Assembly: GCA_036897095.1 (NCBI GenBank)
Contig: JAYMSP010002892.1
Location: 1-22,020, forward strand
Source of the DNA: Plantago elongata
Lineage: Eukaryota; Streptophyta; Magnoliopsida; Lamiales; Plantaginaceae
DNA: 22,020 nucleotides
Reading direction: 5' to 3'
Part shown: in pieces, positions 8,976-17,936 of the stretch
Layout of the letters: every line of letters begins with the position of its first letter
How positions within the stretch are numbered: the first letter of the stretch is position 1
Notes under the pieces: generated by a model
What the model saw: the letters and a program-made list of their open reading frames with translations, nothing else
The model's database searches: none
Told to the model about the DNA's origin: nothing
Program-made: the position numbers and the translations under genes

Positions 8976-9468
8976 ATGGTTCACAAATGTGCTTCAAGTT
9001 CTAAGACTTCAACTGGTGTTGCTGCTGCTGAAAAGCAAGCACTCTACCTGGAGATCTCGAACAATAGACTCCAAGGGGATTGTAACCCAGACCAGTGGAC
9101 CACCAACCACAGGATGCAATATGGTGGTGCCTTTGTGGAGAAGCATCTGGAGGCAATAATTTCATAACAGGCGGATAGAACTTCCGTCTTGGTTTTGCTT
9201 GAAAAGCAAACCTGAAGAGATTTCTTTCAGCCCTTCCTAGTGAAACTTCATCACTGGATGTTCTTGAGTTTACAACAACTTAGAAGTGACCACTAAGCTG
9301 GTCAACGGGACTGAAAAAGTGTCCTTTCAAACCAAGGTGCAAAACCTTGTGATTGACCTGGACTGTCAAGGTTTCTGTGACCTTTTTGGCTTGGTCAATG
9401 AGGACGAAGAATATGATACGACGCGCCGTCGGCCTGTCACCATTGAGGATGGACTAATGATATTATAA
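8976..9468 (+). pseudogene. Broken ORF, possibly gag-like, starting MVHKCASSSKTS
   Basis: An ATG at 8976 opens 63 codons (MVHKCASSSKTSTGV..., ending EAIIS) up to a TAA at 9165-9167. About 120 bp later another frame, with no ATG and open from just before 9286 to 9468, encodes NGTEKVSFQTKVQNL and a DLFGL segment followed by acidic residues. The Ser/Lys-rich start followed by a module with 'VNG...L...F..LFGL' spacing recalls N-terminal parts of plant retroelement or 'putative plant transposon' proteins, but I cannot name a family and this is inference. The middle region has several stops in all frames. The piece lies on the plus strand, opposite to the Helitron candidate that contains it. Confidence 0.3.
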
Positions 9469-9928
9469 ATCTTGAAATGAAATATATTTCTGTTTTAATT
9501 AATAACGAAACATTTTTTCATTTTTAGCAATACCCTCACAATACAATTCATTTTCAACCAGTAATTATTGGACCTGCATGTATTTTTCAATTTCAAACTT
9601 ATTTTTAATCACATACTATATATTTTCTTAAAAACTGTGCATTTTAGATATGTTTCGTTGTAACGAGATAGATGGAGTACTTGGGTCAGGGCTGGTTTCT
9701 GTTTTGAGAATATTTTTCGAAGTTTCAACAAAATTTATCCTAAAATCATTACTTGAGGTTTAAAGTTTTGAGTTTTGAAGGTGACGAATAGTAAATCAAT
9801 TGAAGTAATGCGTATAGTGTAGAGATGAGAAACAAATATAACCATTTGGTAAAACTAAACTTAAGTTGAAGCAAAACATACTTTCCTATCTAAACCCAGG
9901 TTCACTTCTTGACACAAATAAATAGCTA
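9469..9928. other. AT-rich intergenic DNA between the broken ORF and the PPR gene
   Basis: No coding sequence is visible. The proposed Helitron 5' terminus lies at 9825. The 103 bp between it and the PPR stop codon would hold the 3' untranslated region of the PPR gene; I see no canonical AATAAA on the minus strand there. Confidence 0.4.
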
Positions 9929-12667
9929 CTAGTAATCAGCCAAGACAATAACAGATCTAAGTGTTGAGCTCCATGCTTGGATTCCTCTCTGCATATCCGT
10001 TTTCCTTATCACCTCAAGTTTATCAACTGCATCTTTTGGAACTCCACATTTCACCAATATACTCCCAAGTGATTTGAATGTACAGTCATCAGGTTGCATA
10101 CCAGATCTCTGCATCTCATTGAAAGTCACTGCAGCCTCCTTGTATCTACCATCACAAGCGTACAATCCGAGCACGTTATTATAACTTAACAAGTTTGTCA
10201 TAAATCCCAGTTCTCTCATCTTTCTGGAAATCCAAAATGCTTCTACAACTCTTCCGGTCCTCTTGTACATGCATAACATCATAGCATATGTAAACTCATT
10301 AGCCAACCCCTTGGACTTCATATCCTCAAATATCTCTTCTGCTTCCGAGATCATTGACCGTTCACTGTAGAGGTCAATCATACAATTGGAGGAATACGGA
10401 TCGTAACAATCCAGCTGAAAAGACTGGAGTGACTTGTATGCTTCCTGTGCTTCTTTCAAGTATCCCACTTTTGTGTAAAGCTTGATGAGTGAATTACAGA
10501 CGACATCATTCATTGGCACTCCCAGGTTCATCATGGCATTTACAAAGTATGTAGCTTCTTTTACACTTCCAGATTCTGCAAAAGAATTGATAAGGACACC
10601 ATAAACAATGACATCAGGCTTTATGCCGTTGCCAATCATCTCCTCGTACAATCCCACTGCCATTTCCAACTGTCCTAATCTTGCATAGCTTGAGATTATG
10701 GCAGAATATTGTGAGCAATCATTCACTAAACCTTCCTCCTGCATTTTCCTTAGGTAGATTTGTGCTTCTTGTGGCAAATCTGCAATAGCAAGCATCTGAA
10801 CGAGTGAATTATAGCTGCATCTATCAGGAACTAAACGGTACATCTTCATGTCCTGAAATAAGGTGCATGCCTGCTTAAATTTCCTGCTGATACCATATGC
10901 TTTCATCATCACGTTAAATACAACAAGATTCAACTTTTTGGCCTCTCGGCAGTGATAGAAGACCTTTTCAGCTTCTAAGATATGCCCGTAATCCCCAAAA
11001 GCATCAAGATTAGCAGAGTAGCACTCAGAAGTCATATTCCCTCCAAGATGAAATCTTCGAAACCACGCCCACGACTTACCAAGCAATCCAGCTTCTATGT
11101 ACATTCTAGTCAAGGATGATTGGGTATACTCGTCAACTTGAAATTTTCTTTCATCCATTTCTTGAACTAGCTCTTCTGCTTCAGTAACCATTTGCCTTAT
11201 CGAAAAGGCATACAAGAGGGTTTTGTAAGTCACAGCATCTGGTCTTAAGAAAGCATCCTTCATCAGTGTGAAGTATCTTGCGGCCGATTCAATATCATTG
11301 TGCTTAGCGTGCAGTGATATGAGAATGTTGTAAGTTCGTGTATCGGGAGAGCAATTTACCTTCTCCATTCTTTGCATCAGCGATGTAATTTTTCCTAGCT
11401 GGCCATTATTACCATACATGTGTATCAAAGAATTGAAAGTCACAGTATTTGGCATTACACCTCTCTTGAGCATCTTTCCAAACGTCTCACTCGCCTCTCT
11501 GAGCTTTCCACCTTTTCCATAGGTATCTATCAGGGTATTGTATGTGTTTGCGCTCAAAACAGATTCACAAGGAACAACCCCGTTCACGCCTGGCATTCTC
11601 CTACTACTTGTAACCTTACTGCATGACCATTTTTGAAAAAACTCTTCAGCCGATTTACAATCTCCTGCCTTTTTATACATTTGTACAATAATCAACATGG
11701 TAACCTCGTCAGGCACCATCTTCCGCTCGTTCATCAACTCCAACCACTGCATTGCTTTCTCCCTCAATCCACCTTTGCTATAAACATCAATCAAAGTCCC
11801 ATAAGTCGACGTTACAGGCTCAATCCCCCTCTCACACATCTCTCCCCACAAAACCTCGAGCTCACACCACCTCCCTGCCCTCCCTAGAATCTTAATCATT
11901 ATATTGTAGTGAATGACGTTCAGCTCATAGCACCGTTTCCTCTTGAACCACTTGAAAATTTCCACCGCACGTTCCCAACGAAGCTGCTCCTTCAAAAGAA
12001 TGCTCCGTTCTTTGTTGCTCAAGCTCTTTTCCCATGGCTTGAGAGCCTTCTCAACGTCAGTTACTGTCTCCAGCGCTTCCAACATAGCAGGAACACAACC
12101 ACTGTACTTTGACCATTTCTTCGAACATTCCGTTTGCCTATTCTTTGTCAATCCACTTGTCTCAGCCAATTTTCTTCCATTTACATCTGTTGGCCATTTC
12201 GTCGAACAGTTGGTGTGCATATTCTTTGTATGTCCACTTCTTGAACTACCCCCAATTTTTCCTTGGCCATTTCTTGCCCATTTCGTCGAACAGTTGGTGT
12301 GCATACTCTTTGTCGACCCATTTGTACAATTACTTTCACTTCCATCCATTTTTGTTGTACAACCATTGTGGGTTTTCTTCTCTTTTTCAGTGGAGATGCT
12401 ACACAAATTCTCGCTTGCATCATCATTCAATCCTAGCCCAGATTTTGTAACCAATTTCTTGTGAATTTGAGCAGTTGGGTTTTGGACATGTTTTTCCTTG
12501 GACAGTTGAGAAGCATGAGGAAGCTTGATTACATGTATTGGGTGCTTCTGTTTGATTTGATCGATGGGTTTTGTGAATGAGAGTCCAACTCTTCGTGGAG
12601 CTGTTTCAGTGGAATTATTAAATGCGTGTAGACAATTGATCTCAGAATGCTGAAAATTCATGAACAT
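9929..12667 (-). CDS. P-class pentatricopeptide repeat protein (At3g23020-like)
   Basis: A single uninterrupted frame of 912 residues. Residues 1-190 are basic and low in acidic residues at the start (MFMNFQHSEINCLHAFNN), compatible with organelle targeting, and contain three imperfect repeats. Residues about 190-250 (WERAVEIFKWFKRK) lead into a tract of about 17 PPR motifs of near-35-residue period from 252 to 890, for example TYGTLIDVYSKGGLREKAMQ (289-308) and TYNTLIDTYGKGGKLREASE (375-394). There is no C-terminal E, DYW or SMR domain, so it is P class. From memory the order and wording of motifs closely match Arabidopsis At3g23020 (about 840 residues); that was not checked by search. P-class PPR proteins bind organellar RNA through residues 5 and 35 of each repeat, and affect its stability, splicing or translation; the target here is unknown. 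ATG at 12667 is the most upstream; Met3 is an alternative. It appears intact and intronless, as is usual for the family. Confidence 0.95.
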   Translation of the reverse strand: MFMNFQHSEINCLHAFNNSTETAPRRVGLSFTKPIDQIKQKHPIHVIKLPHASQLSKEKHVQNPTAQIHKKLVTKSGLGLNDDASENLCSISTEKEKKTHNGCTTKMDGSESNCTNGSTKSMHTNCSTKWARNGQGKIGGSSRSGHTKNMHTNCSTKWPTDVNGRKLAETSGLTKNRQTECSKKWSKYSGCVPAMLEALETVTDVEKALKPWEKSLSNKERSILLKEQLRWERAVEIFKWFKRKRCYELNVIHYNIMIKILGRAGRWCELEVLWGEMCERGIEPVTSTYGTLIDVYSKGGLREKAMQWLELMNERKMVPDEVTMLIIVQMYKKAGDCKSAEEFFQKWSCSKVTSSRRMPGVNGVVPCESVLSANTYNTLIDTYGKGGKLREASETFGKMLKRGVMPNTVTFNSLIHMYGNNGQLGKITSLMQRMEKVNCSPDTRTYNILISLHAKHNDIESAARYFTLMKDAFLRPDAVTYKTLLYAFSIRQMVTEAEELVQEMDERKFQVDEYTQSSLTRMYIEAGLLGKSWAWFRRFHLGGNMTSECYSANLDAFGDYGHILEAEKVFYHCREAKKLNLVVFNVMMKAYGISRKFKQACTLFQDMKMYRLVPDRCSYNSLVQMLAIADLPQEAQIYLRKMQEEGLVNDCSQYSAIISSYARLGQLEMAVGLYEEMIGNGIKPDVIVYGVLINSFAESGSVKEATYFVNAMMNLGVPMNDVVCNSLIKLYTKVGYLKEAQEAYKSLQSFQLDCYDPYSSNCMIDLYSERSMISEAEEIFEDMKSKGLANEFTYAMMLCMYKRTGRVVEAFWISRKMRELGFMTNLLSYNNVLGLYACDGRYKEAAVTFNEMQRSGMQPDDCTFKSLGSILVKCGVPKDAVDKLEVIRKTDMQRGIQAWSSTLRSVIVLADY
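12112..12312 (-). repeat. In-frame tandem repeat in PPR N-terminus (about 28-residue period)
   Basis: Residues 119-130 (TKSMHTNCSTKW), 147-158 (TKNMHTNCSTKW) and 174-185 (TKNRQTECSKKW) repeat at 28- and 27-codon spacing. At DNA level the repeated core includes the reverse complement of CAGTTGGTGTGCATA. The first two are almost identical and the third is diverged. This lies before the PPR tract in the linker between presumed transit peptide and repeats and keeps the frame, consistent with slippage or unequal exchange in a poorly constrained segment. Confidence 0.85.
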
Positions 12668-12762
12668 TTTCTTCTTCTGTTGTAATTGATCTCAGCGGAA
12701 AGAAGATGAGAAGCGAAGAGAGCAGAGAACAGTTCCAGCGGATTAGAGGAAGAAGAACGAGG

Positions 12763-12769
12763 GTTTATA
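12763..12769 (-). promoter_or_regulatory. Probable TATA box of the PPR gene
   Basis: On the minus strand TATAAAC stands 96 bp upstream of the ATG at 12667, followed by CTCGTTCTTCTTCCTCT, a pyrimidine patch typical of plant transcription start regions. This predicts a short leader of about 60-70 nt. The plus-strand frame at 12706-12900 is antisense to this promoter and is not a gene. Confidence 0.5.
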
Positions 12770-12899
12770 ATTGGATTGGGTTGGGTTTTTTCCGGGAAAA
12801 GTTTCGCCACTACCAAAAAAACAAAACGGATCAGTTATTTTTTTCCTTCCAAAACACATCTAATTTTTCGTATTATACAGAAAAACAAAAATATGTGTA

Positions 12900-14012
12900 A
12901 TAGTGTTCACATTATACAGATTTTTAAATTTAATATTATATTATAATACACATATGATATAATTCTTTTTTGTATAATCATTTTTTAAAATGTTTTTTCT
13001 AAGCTAAAACCGACCTTTGACTCTCCTTTTTTTCCGGCCTAAACACAGCTCAATTCAAAATTGTTTAGTAAATTAAGTTTGAATTGGATTGGGTTGAATA
13101 TGAATTTTAAATATTAACCATTGGATTTCCAAAACCTAGTCTTGAGCAATAAATTCAAGAGTGTTTCACAGTGTAATAAGCATTTCAAGACTCTCGTTTC
13201 ACCTAAGTATACTTTGCAAACGAATAATAAAACAGGACATGACGATGTTTTAATTGGCAAAATGTGTTATTTAATGTAAGTGTAGACACCACGCTCTTCT
13301 ATATTGAACGTGTGGTAACTTCTACTTATTATAGTGTGTAACATCATGTTATACATATAAAATTGACAGCTAGATGAAATTATACCCGACATATGGTGAT
13401 ATTATGCATCATATATTGATTAATTGATGAGGATGTGCAGTTCATTTAGTAATACGTTTTACCTACAACCAATATATCAGGGTTCAAGTATACCATTTAG
13501 CCGTTTTAAAAAATAAATTATACATTGATTAATATTGAGTGAGATAGATGGTAAAACAAACGCATTTTCAAATGATATATATGAAACATTGGTGGTTACC
13601 TAAAAAACAACGGTTCAAGTCGAACGATATCAAACAACATTATGAATATGATCAATGTAATGAGTAACTGAATTTTGATATAGTCTTAATTTATTTTGAA
13701 GTAGATATATATTCTTTTTAAATAAATAAAAGCATTTTAATATATACTTCACGAGTTCCGAGTTAACTTTACCCGGAACTGAACATAATAGTAGAAGAGT
13801 GAATAACTGATGATAAATGAAACTCCAATATAGTGGAAAATAGATTCAAATTTGATTAGATTGTGGATATAGTTGAAGAGATAGTGAATAATAATGAATA
13901 TTTACTATTTAAGGAGTTCAAATTTGAACGTACTAAAATATAATAATTAAATGAAAAATCGCAATAAGTATTCAACCATAAAAGATCATAAAAAGTGAGA
14001 ATCGCAGGGCGA
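12900..14012. other. AT-rich intergenic region, no gene seen
   Basis: Strongly AT-rich with no sustained frame, no RNA gene that I can recognise and no clear repeat ends. It separates the PPR promoter from the CACTA element. Confidence 0.6.
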
Positions 14013-14015
14013 CTA
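14013..14015. repeat. Left 3-bp target-site duplication (CTA) of CACTA element
   Basis: CTA precedes CACTACAAAA and is repeated directly after the right terminus at 20155-20157. Three base pairs is the defining duplication length of CACTA transposons. Confidence 0.85.
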
Positions 14016-14145
14016 CACTACAAAAAAAACTCTGGTATCCGTCGTTAGAAGGTGACTGAATCATCGCTAAACCGTCTAGCGACGGATAAACTTCCATTGT
14101 TAAAACGGACGTTGTTAAACTTCCAACGACGGATAAATCCTACAT
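14016..14145 (+). repeat. Left terminus and subterminal repeats of CACTA element
   Basis: After the CACTACAA terminus, TCCGTCGTTAG (14039), a TAGCGACGGATAAA copy (about 14078-14091) and AACGACGGATAAA (about 14124-14136) recur in both orientations, with weaker copies between. These are the kind of sites bound by the TNPA-type protein. Confidence 0.8.
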
Positions 14146-14158
14146 CATATCACCAAAC

Positions 14159-14288
14159 AATTAAAGTGGCTAACATACCACACAAATTAACAATCCTACA
14201 GCATTTACTTACAACAAAGGTGACTAACATATCACCCAAACAAGTAAAGTGGCTAACATACCACACACCTTAACAATCCTACAGCATA
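14159..14288. repeat. 83-bp-period direct repeat near the left CACTA end
   Basis: TAAAGTGGCTAACATACCAC starts at 14162 and again at 14245, each followed by a similar segment ending AACAATCCTACAGCAT. A weaker related piece, GGTGACTAACATATCACC (14219-14236), lies between them. No coding sense. Confidence 0.8.
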
Positions 14289-14304
14289 CTTGATAAATAA
14301 AATC

Positions 14305-14460
14305 TTACCCCCTCAGCTCGTCAAAGTAGTAATGTTTGGTCGAGTCAAACAGCGTCAACCACTTCTCTCCTCCTTCACCCGCCCGCTCCCTACGAGTCTT
14401 AATGATCTTCGTCAGCTCCTCTAAAACAGACTTCGACCAATCGATGAAAACACAAAATAA
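14305..14460 (-). pseudogene. Unidentified 3' exon fragment of the CACTA second ORF
   Basis: A minus-strand frame of about 45 codons encodes DWSKSVLEELTKIIKTRRER, then a Gly/Glu segment, EKWLTLFDSTKHYYFDELRG and TAA (14305-14307). It is clearly protein-like (amphipathic Lys/Glu helix) and has base use like the neighbouring transposon ORF. It is separated from the ORF at 14535 by AT-rich DNA. A GT donor is present at the end of that ORF, but no acceptor I tried restores a shared frame, so the link is uncertain. Confidence 0.4.
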
Positions 14461-14534
14461 ATGAAATAATTATTAGTAAATTACAAGAACATGTATACGT
14501 CACATAATTTATGTATTTACAAAAGCTTAAATCA

Positions 14535-14837
14535 TTACTTATCCGGTCCATTGATGAACATCACCGGCTTCCCTAGATACTCAGCATCCTTCACTATCTG
14601 AAGGTCGTATGGACAACCATCGTCTGGAAACTCCTCGAAGTCAGGAGATGTATACACACTCCCATGATGTTGCGGGGTCTGGCTGACATAAGTCCCACCA
14701 GAAGTCTGGTTGCTAGAACCACCAACATCATCAAGTGGTGTACTACCACCACTCGGTATCTCCCCACCCTCCGGGGTCCCACTCAATCTAGGTAGGTGAT
14801 GCGTGTACTTCCTGTGGCGCGGCATCTGCATGAGCAT
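14535..14837 (-). pseudogene. N-terminal part of second CACTA protein (Ptta/En/Spm, TNPA-like)
   Basis: A 100-codon frame begins MLMQMPRHRKYTHHLPRLSG, continues with a Gly/Ser/Pro/Thr-rich low-complexity region, then YLGKPVMFINGPDK before TAA. From knowledge of the family, plant Ptta/En/Spm-type (PF03004-like) proteins often begin with a basic head, a disordered G/S/T/P stretch and a conserved LGKPV segment before the DNA-binding region. That region is absent here, so most of the protein is deleted or separated. Position downstream of the TNP2 cluster on the same strand is the expected order. The TNPA-type partner binds subterminal repeats during transposition; this remnant cannot. Confidence 0.55.
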
Positions 14838-15100
14838 ATAACAATGAAGAAGATAAAAGTACTAGTACACATATCAGAAGCATGAACCTGCAAGATAAAT
14901 CAACTTAGAAACAGTGAACAACATATAGCACAACATATATTACGAAACTATGAGGCACACATACCCTCCTCCTCCTCGTCGTTGGTTAAGTCCACAAATT
15001 CATCATCATTAAGTTGTATGTATTCATTAGATGCATGTACATGATTTCTAGCTGTATCATCAGCAGACTCTCCTTGGTACGAGTTGGTAATTGATTTGTC

Positions 15101-15560
15101 TCAATGAATATACTCTACCTTGGAGCATGCTCGTATATGTATAGCAGCCAACCAGTCTGCATTATTGCGTTTCGGACTTGGATATTCAAAGAAGACGACC
15201 TTGCTTGCTTGATCACCCAGGATGAATGGTTTGTATTTACTACAGTACCTCTTCTTATGGTTAATCTCAACCATTTCGTACTCCTCGTGCACCTAGTACC
15301 AGTTGGATCCGGTTCATACCAGTCGACATGAAACAAAAATGTTCTTTTGATAGGCAATCCTGCATATTCTAGACAAATAATTCTTTTCAGCTTCCCGTAG
15401 AAATCAAAGTTATCCCCTAATGAATTTTGATCAGCCCCCTTCATACAAACTCCACAATTGCTTGTGGACATGGCCGTGTCGAATCCATGGTCTAAAATAT
15501 ATGATTGTTGACTATGTACGATGGGAACGTGTGGGCTACTCTTAATGGACCCTCAGCTAG
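15101..15560 (-). pseudogene. DUF4216 region of TNP2-type transposase
   Basis: Minus-strand frames encode SNCGVCMKGADQN, then FYGKLKRIICLEY, a FHVDWYEPDPTG segment, and, after a frameshift near 15290, YEMVEINHKKRYCSKYKPF, ILGDQASKVVFFEYP and NADWLAAIHI. This is the usual order of the DUF4216 domain found C-terminal in CACTA transposases (Gly-Val on a strand, 'YYG.L..I..L.Y', 'lF.cDW.d', then 'PFilA.QA.QV.Y'). An in-frame stop and frameshift near 15500 break its start. The function of the domain is not known; it marks the C-terminal half of TNP2-type proteins. Confidence 0.75.
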
Positions 15561-15867
15561 AGACTCTTAAGTATAGACATGTGACTTTATTCACAGGATC
15601 ACGGACATAGTTCTTGAACCAATCTGGAAATTTCAAAGGCAACTTATCGTCAAGCAGGTTTTCAATTTCATCATCTGTCATAATTGGATTCTTTGCAAGA
15701 CAACGCTCTTAGAATACGTTGTTTAGACAATAACATGCATTCTAAATTATGAAAGGTCTATATATTGCGAAGTAATATATATTTATGACTATTAATTATA
15801 AACATACCTAGTAAAAATCACCATATATTTTTCAACTTCAACACAGTTAGAGGGACATAATATTGTG
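15561..15867 (-). pseudogene. Linker between DUF4218 and DUF4216, frameshifted
   Basis: On the minus strand NCVEVEKYM (near 15830-15855), then LPLKFPDWFKNYVRD (near 15600-15640), and SLAEGPLRVAHTFPSYIVNN (near 15500-15560) appear in different frames. They match the family pattern 'NC.EVe.Yi', 'FP.WF...V', 'LA.GP...v..y..y.vNG'. At least two frameshifts and one stop separate them. Confidence 0.6.
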
Positions 15868-16552
15868 CTACGTTGTACTCCCTCTCATCATTCCAATAAA
15901 TCCGACTTCCCCCACCTCCCCCTTAGCTCTCCCTGAATTTCTGAAAACAGAAATTGCTCGACCATCGTCCTCTTGAACTTCGAAGGTATCAACGTTTTTG
16001 TCTGGTCTACTTGCCTTTGTCAACACTTCTGCTCCAAAGTAATAGGAGCAGAAGGTTGCAGCTTCCTCTCGAACATAACCTTTGGTCATTGATCCCTCAG
16101 GCTTGTTCTTGTTGCTGACATACTTCTTCAATTTACCTAGGTATCTGGGACACATAGAAAGTTGAGATTGATTAAATATTGTAAGTAATAGTGAGGTAAA
16201 AGATTGTCTTGAAGATGCACCTCTCGAATGGATACATCCATCGATATTGAACTGGTCCAGCAAGCATCGCTTCATGAGGGATGTGGACTAGCAAGTGTTC
16301 CGTAGAATTAAAGAATTTAGGTGGAAATATTCGCTCAAGCTTGCATAAAATCAACGGTATTTTTCTTTCAAGATTCAGTAACATTTCATCATCAATCACC
16401 CTGTTGCCCAAATTCTTGAAGAATAAGCTCAACTCCATAAGAGCACTCCACACAGGTTTAGGCAAAAATTCTTGAAAGGCAACTGGGACCAGCCTCTCCA
16501 TGAACACATGGCAGTCATGACTCTTCATCCCAAACATCTTGGTTTTCTTCAA
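15868..16552 (-). pseudogene. DUF4218 region of TNP2-type transposase, two exons
   Basis: The upstream exon encodes FGMKSHDCHVFMERLVPVAF, a LPKPVWSALMELSLFF segment, and PVQYRWMYPFER, ending at 16221. The downstream exon from 16144 gives YLGKLKKYVSNKNKPEGSM and a VREEAATFCSYYF segment. These are hallmark stretches of DUF4218 ('lk.HDch.lm..llP', 'rwMYpfER....lK.yvrN.a.peGsi'). Joined at the 76-bp intron the frame is continuous through the Arg codon. The frame is then lost near 15880. Within CACTA transposases this domain follows the catalytic core. Confidence 0.85.
16145..16220 (-). other. 76-bp GT-AG intron inside the DUF4218 region
   Basis: On the minus strand the exon ends GAGAG, the intron starts GTGCATC and ends GTGTCCCAG, and the next exon starts ATACCTAGG. 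Removing it splits an Arg codon (AG|A) and restores the family-conserved order PFER-YLGKLKKYV. The reading frame would otherwise run into nonsense on both sides, so the intron is strongly supported. Confidence 0.8.
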
Positions 16553-16599
16553 ATCTACACTCTCCTAAGTTTGATACGTAATTGTTGGGAAATTTCAAT

Positions 16600-16964
16600 C
16601 CTTTCACCCAATTGAACATTTTGTTTCTAGTTTGAGTGTTTATTGAGAAGCATGCTTTCGACCACTGCCCTTCTCATTCTTCCTGGTCAACTCAGGCCTA
16701 TTGCACCATGTGTTCAACTCAATTCTAGATTTAAAGTGGTCCTTTGTTTTCCGGGAATGATGCAAATCGTGTTGAAGCAGTTCTCAAATACGTTCTTCTC
16801 AATATGCATGAAGTCTAGCATGTGACGTATTAGAAGACTGTTCCAATAAGGCAAGTACCAGAGAATTCTTCTCTTCTTCCATCCACATTTGTTTTCAATT
16901 CTCTTGTTATGCTTCTCTCACCCAAGTTTATTTACCTTCATAAGAACTAGTGCTTCAATCTTTG
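16600..16964 (-). pseudogene. C-terminal part of the TNP2 catalytic region, frameshifted
   Basis: On the minus strand WKKRRILWYLPYWNSLLIRH is followed by MLDFMHIEKNVFENC, then after a frameshift DHFKSRIELNTWCNRPELTR. This corresponds to the highly conserved TNP2 segment 'lPYW..l.lRHnlDvMHieKNv.d...gtll...gK.Kd...aR.Dl...giR'. It lies directly downstream of the 323-codon frame and is separated from it by stops. Confidence 0.75.
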
Positions 16965-17936
16965 CTAGTATTTGTGCACCAGTAAATTGTTTTTGGGGGG
17001 GCCTTTAGTCACTACTTTGCATTTCAAGTATTGAGTCTTGTTCTTTCTAAATAGATGGTTCATTGGTAGAAACCTTCGATGACAGCCAAACCAACATTCA
17101 TTCTCGCTCTCCTTCAATTTGAATGCATCAGTGTCCTCTAAACAATGTCCACAAGCCTTAAATCCCGAAGTTTTTATTCCAGATAACATAGAATTCGCGG
17201 GAAAATCACTAATTGTCCACAATGCTGATGCTCTCAAAATAAAATTATTCTTTATTGACACATCATAGGATGGAATACAATTTTTCCACATTTCGATCTG
17301 CTCTTTGATTAGGGGTTGCAAAAACACATCAAGCTTTTGTTCTGGATCCTTTGGCTCGGGCACCAAAGCAGTAAGAAACATGAATTGTTCCTTCATACAC
17401 TCACCGAGAGGCAGGTTGTACGGAGTCACCATCACTGGCCAACAAGAGTACTTTCGGTCATTTCCAAACAGATTAAAACCATTTGTACACAGACCCAAAC
17501 ATACATTTCTAGGCTCAAATGCAAACTCTGGAAATGTCTTATTGAACTCCTTCCATGCAGGCAAGTCTGATGGGTGCTCCATTGTACCCGCATCATGATC
17601 CTCCCTTACTCTCTCCTTGTGCCACTGTATATTGTTAGCACAAGCGTTTGAAACGTACAACCTCTTCAAACGAGATGCCAGAGGGAAATACCACATTTTC
17701 TTATGCGGGAGATTTTTCTTCTGACGTTTATTTGATGTGAACTCCTTGTAAAGTTTGTTCCGATCATTCCCACAAAAATTGCATTCCAATAGATTCTCAT
17801 CCTCGCCCCAGTAGATCATGCATAATTCTGGACAAAAATCTATGGTTTCCATTGGCAACCCCATTCCCGGCATCTTTTTCTTTGCCTGGTAAAAGTTACT
17901 GGGAACTAAGTTTGGGTCAAGAGTGAGTTCCTTCAT
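16965..17936 (-). pseudogene. Transposase_21 (TNP2) core of CACTA transposase
   Basis: This is the longest surviving frame of the element, 323 codons. Family landmarks in order: a CPELCMIYWGEDENLLECNF segment with a Cys-x-x-Cys pair, MWYFPLASRLKRLY, CLGLCTNGFNLFGNDRKYSC, WPVMVTPYNLPLGECMKEQF, DVFLQPLIKEQIEMW, LWTISDFPANSMLSG and FKACGHCLEDT with a second Cys-x-x-Cys. These match plant TNP2/Transposase_21, the DDE-type enzyme that cuts CACTA ends. Upstream, a frameshift near 17957 separates it from MFFDMLDVATKPVYPGC-like sequence, with stops at about 18020 and 18080. Downstream it stops before the conserved MHIEKN segment. The frame is therefore part of a dead gene. Confidence 0.9.

Larger units (their letters stand above)
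7335..9825 (-). mobile_element. Candidate non-autonomous Helitron (about 2.5 kb)
   Basis: On the minus strand the proposed 3' end reads hairpin, 8 nt, then CTAG followed by T, matching the known Helitron terminus (a stem-loop a few bases before CTRR, inserted between A and T). The proposed 5' end at 9825 reads TCTCTACACTATACGC with a flanking A, close to TC-starting Helitron ends. Helitrons make no target duplication, so these short signals are the only structural evidence, and the 5' end is the weaker. No RepHel helicase is encoded; the interior holds unrelated coding-like fragments and promoter-like DNA, as in non-autonomous Helitrons that capture host or retroelement pieces. The element would lie 103 bp downstream of the PPR stop codon. 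Confidence 0.4.

Noticed and set aside
9480..9676. Stowaway-type MITE suggested by GAGATAGATGGAGTA near 9665
   Set aside because: Only one end resembles the Stowaway consensus; no matching inverted end with TA flank was found upstream.
11420..12464. Several plus-strand frames of 67 to 173 codons
   Set aside because: All lie antisense within the PPR gene and show the mirrored composition of its repeats.
12706..12900. 64-codon plus-strand frame starting MRSEESREQ
   Set aside because: It covers the presumed leader and promoter of the PPR gene on the other strand and has no family features.
17305..17598. Plus-strand frames of 84 and 97 codons
   Set aside because: They are antisense to the well-supported TNP2 core.
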